A DNA stretch of 64,000 nucleotides from Margaritispora aquatica (taxonomy: Eukaryota; Ascomycota; Leotiomycetes; Helotiales; Discinellaceae), in contig VJWN01000004.1 in the NCBI GenBank assembly GCA_007644065.1, positions 868,001 to 932,000 on the forward strand. The letters are read 5' to 3'. A model generated the notes under the pieces. That model was not told where the DNA came from, ran no database searches, and saw nothing but the letters and a program-made list of their open reading frames with translations. This document shows positions 62,478-64,000 of this stretch, piece by piece. Numbering within the stretch: position 1 is the first letter of the stretch; each line of letters begins with the position of its first letter. The translations under genes and the position numbers were made by a program.

Positions 62478-63445
62478 ATGGCAGAAGCATACACGAAAGT
62501 GCCTCGTAGCACAGTCAATCGCTACAAGACCCGAGGTGCGTATCCTCCCATCTCTCTCTACTCATACAAAGTCACAACTCAGTCACTAACAACACCAAGC
62601 GAACTACGATTTCGAAACTATTCATAAGATAGTCAACACGACCCAAGTCCTCCATGTCTCCTTCCCCACCTACAACCCGGAAGATCCCTTCCCAGCCATG
62701 ATCCCCATGCTAGGCTTCATGGCGTTGTACTCGACGCCCGACGCACCGCTCTCTTCCCCGCTAGACCTCTACCTACACGGGTACATATCGTCTCGCCTCA
62801 TGAAGCTGCCGTCCTCATCTCCCACCGATCCCGACCAACCCGTCGGCCTCCCTCTCACCATCGCAGCCACGCACCTTGACGGGCTCGTCTTAGCCCTCAC
62901 GCCCAACCATCACTCGTACAACTACCGCTCCGCGATCCTCCACGGCTTCGCGACGCCCGTGACGGACGAGGCGGAGAAACTGTGGGCTATGGAGCAGATC
63001 ACCAACGGGGTCGTCGCGGAGCGGTGGGATAATTCCCGTGTCCCGCCTACGAAGGCCGAGATGACTAGCACGCAGATCTTGCGGGTTAGGGTCGTGGATG
63101 CGAGTGCGAAGGTTAGGGCTGGTGGACCGGGTGAGGATAGGGAGGATTTGAAGGATTTGGAGATGAGGGGGAGGACCTGGGTGGGAGTTGTGCCGACTTG
63201 GGTCAAGTATGGAGAACCGGTTCCTAGTAAGGATAATTTGGTCAAGAATGTGAGTCTCGCTACCTTACCTACTATTTACCTACTATAACTGGCTTGAATT
63301 TGACAGCCGAGAAACTGGATGTGGATGGCACATGTGCTAATGAACGATACTGTAGGTGCCGAGCTACTTGACGCAATTTTTGGATGAGGAGAATAGAAAT
63401 GGGGAGAAGATTGCTATGCTTGCTGTTACGGGCGAGACGAAGTAG
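62478..63445 (+). CDS. Pyridoxamine 5'-phosphate oxidase-like flavin-binding protein
   Basis: FMN-binding split-barrel fold protein of the Pyridox_ox_2 type, enzymatic role unknown. Three exons, 62478-62535, 62600-63249 and 63356-63445, give 265 residues. Exon 1 starts MAEAYTKVPRSTVNRYKTR. Then ANYDFETIHKIVNTTQVLHV and LDLYLHGYISSRLMK (the conserved strand-helix pairing), followed by the conserved TIAATHLDGLVLA and NYRSAILHGFA, both typical of this family, and an internal WVGVVPTWVKYG. The C-terminus is FLDEENRNGEKIAMLAVTGETK. Intact. No operon-like partner. Confidence 0.88.
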
Positions 63446-64000
63446 GTTTGTGGATTGGTGATTTGTAGATCAAGGAGGTGGGTGTGAAAACAGGTGTTGA
63501 CGATCACACGTTTGATGACCATATAGAAGCGAGAAACGAAACAATGCTCGTAAAGCAAAAGAAGAGGCAAATTCCGAAAGTTGAAACTACTAAGTATTAC
63601 GTGTTGAGATGGCCAAAACAACAATTCTGAAGATGAATTCTCAAATTCAACCTCTTTTAGTAACTGTCCCGGAAAATGAGTGTGCTGTACTTGTATCACG
63701 ATGCGAGAATCTTCGAGGTCGAACTTGACCGCCATTTCAAGATGAGATGGATTTGGTTGCTTCCCAACTTGAAGCCTAACTAGGGCGCTTGAATGAACTC
63801 ACATGGTCCGGGTTCTTGTTTGGAAGTCTGTTCATTTGTAACTTTTATGTTTCACGCCCAACAACCCATTTTGGACTCCGAAACAAAGTTGTCCGAAACA
63901 TGACACCGGAGCTATGATCATATGGTTCATCTCATTTTCCATGTCTGTGTGCTTGCTTTCTCGTCACCGAAGTTCCATGTCATGCCGACGTTGAGCGCAC
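63446..64000. other. 3' flank to window end
   Basis: No gene seen. The minus-strand frame 63735-63364 overlaps the end of the PNPOx-like gene and is not convincing. Confidence 0.5.

Overview
This is nuclear DNA of a filamentous ascomycete (Pezizomycotina). The genes are eukaryotic, most carry short introns of about 45-80 nt with GTATGT/GTAAGT donors, CTAAC/CTGAC-like branch sites and YAG acceptors, and many products are typical fungal ones (ARG5,6-type polyprotein, acuK/ERT1 gluconeogenesis activator, PSTAIRE CDK1, UBP9-activating WD40 protein, ABCG and DHA1 transporters). The class may be Leotiomycetes, but that is only an impression. I joined exons by hand, and most gene models below close in frame across all their introns. 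I saw no rRNA, tRNA, CRISPR array or intact transposon.

Layout. 1-5.8 kb: two housekeeping genes on the minus strand, the mitochondrial arginine polyprotein and the synaptobrevin v-SNARE. 5.8-8.6 kb: no recognisable gene. 8.6-18.4 kb: an accessory metabolic block with a PrpF-like isomerase, a transaldolase-fold enzyme whose active site resembles fructose-6-phosphate aldolase (seven exons, all short, easy to miss), an SDR with a one-base frameshift, a Baeyer-Villiger-type flavin monooxygenase pseudogene with several stops, and an intact seven-exon amidase. 18.5-21.3 kb: an AlkB-type dioxygenase and CDK1, diverging from one promoter. 22-29.5 kb: a 55-residue putative membrane protein, riboflavin kinase and ERT1/acuK. 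29.5-32.6 kb: a 3.2 kb intergenic region with a G20 run and several microsatellites. 32.6-38.7 kb: a DHA1 MFS transporter and a 699-residue uncharacterised fungal protein. 40.5-42.5 kb: a phenol 2-monooxygenase-type flavoprotein. 43.2-48.9 kb: the SUMO protease Ulp1 and the deubiquitinase activator bun107/WDR48. 49.4-53.2 kb: a mitochondrial SAM carrier and a TilS-like tRNA(Ile)-lysidine synthase with a C-terminal zinc knuckle, diverging from a 273 bp promoter. 53.7-63.4 kb: a hypothetical frame, a Zn2Cys6 regulator, an SDR, an ABCG half-transporter and a PNPOx-fold flavin-binding protein.

How the genes relate. The 8.6-18.4 kb block groups enzymes that could oxidise, hydrolyse and isomerise an unknown substrate, but two of its five genes look damaged, so it may be decaying. 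The SAM carrier and TilS both plausibly serve mitochondrial RNA modification. The regulator, SDR and ABCG transporter near 55-62 kb could form a small regulated detoxification or metabolite set. The rest are ordinary single-copy cellular genes. The points most worth a second look are the transaldolase/FSA hybrid, the metabolic block around it, and the TilS protein with its long extension and zinc knuckle.
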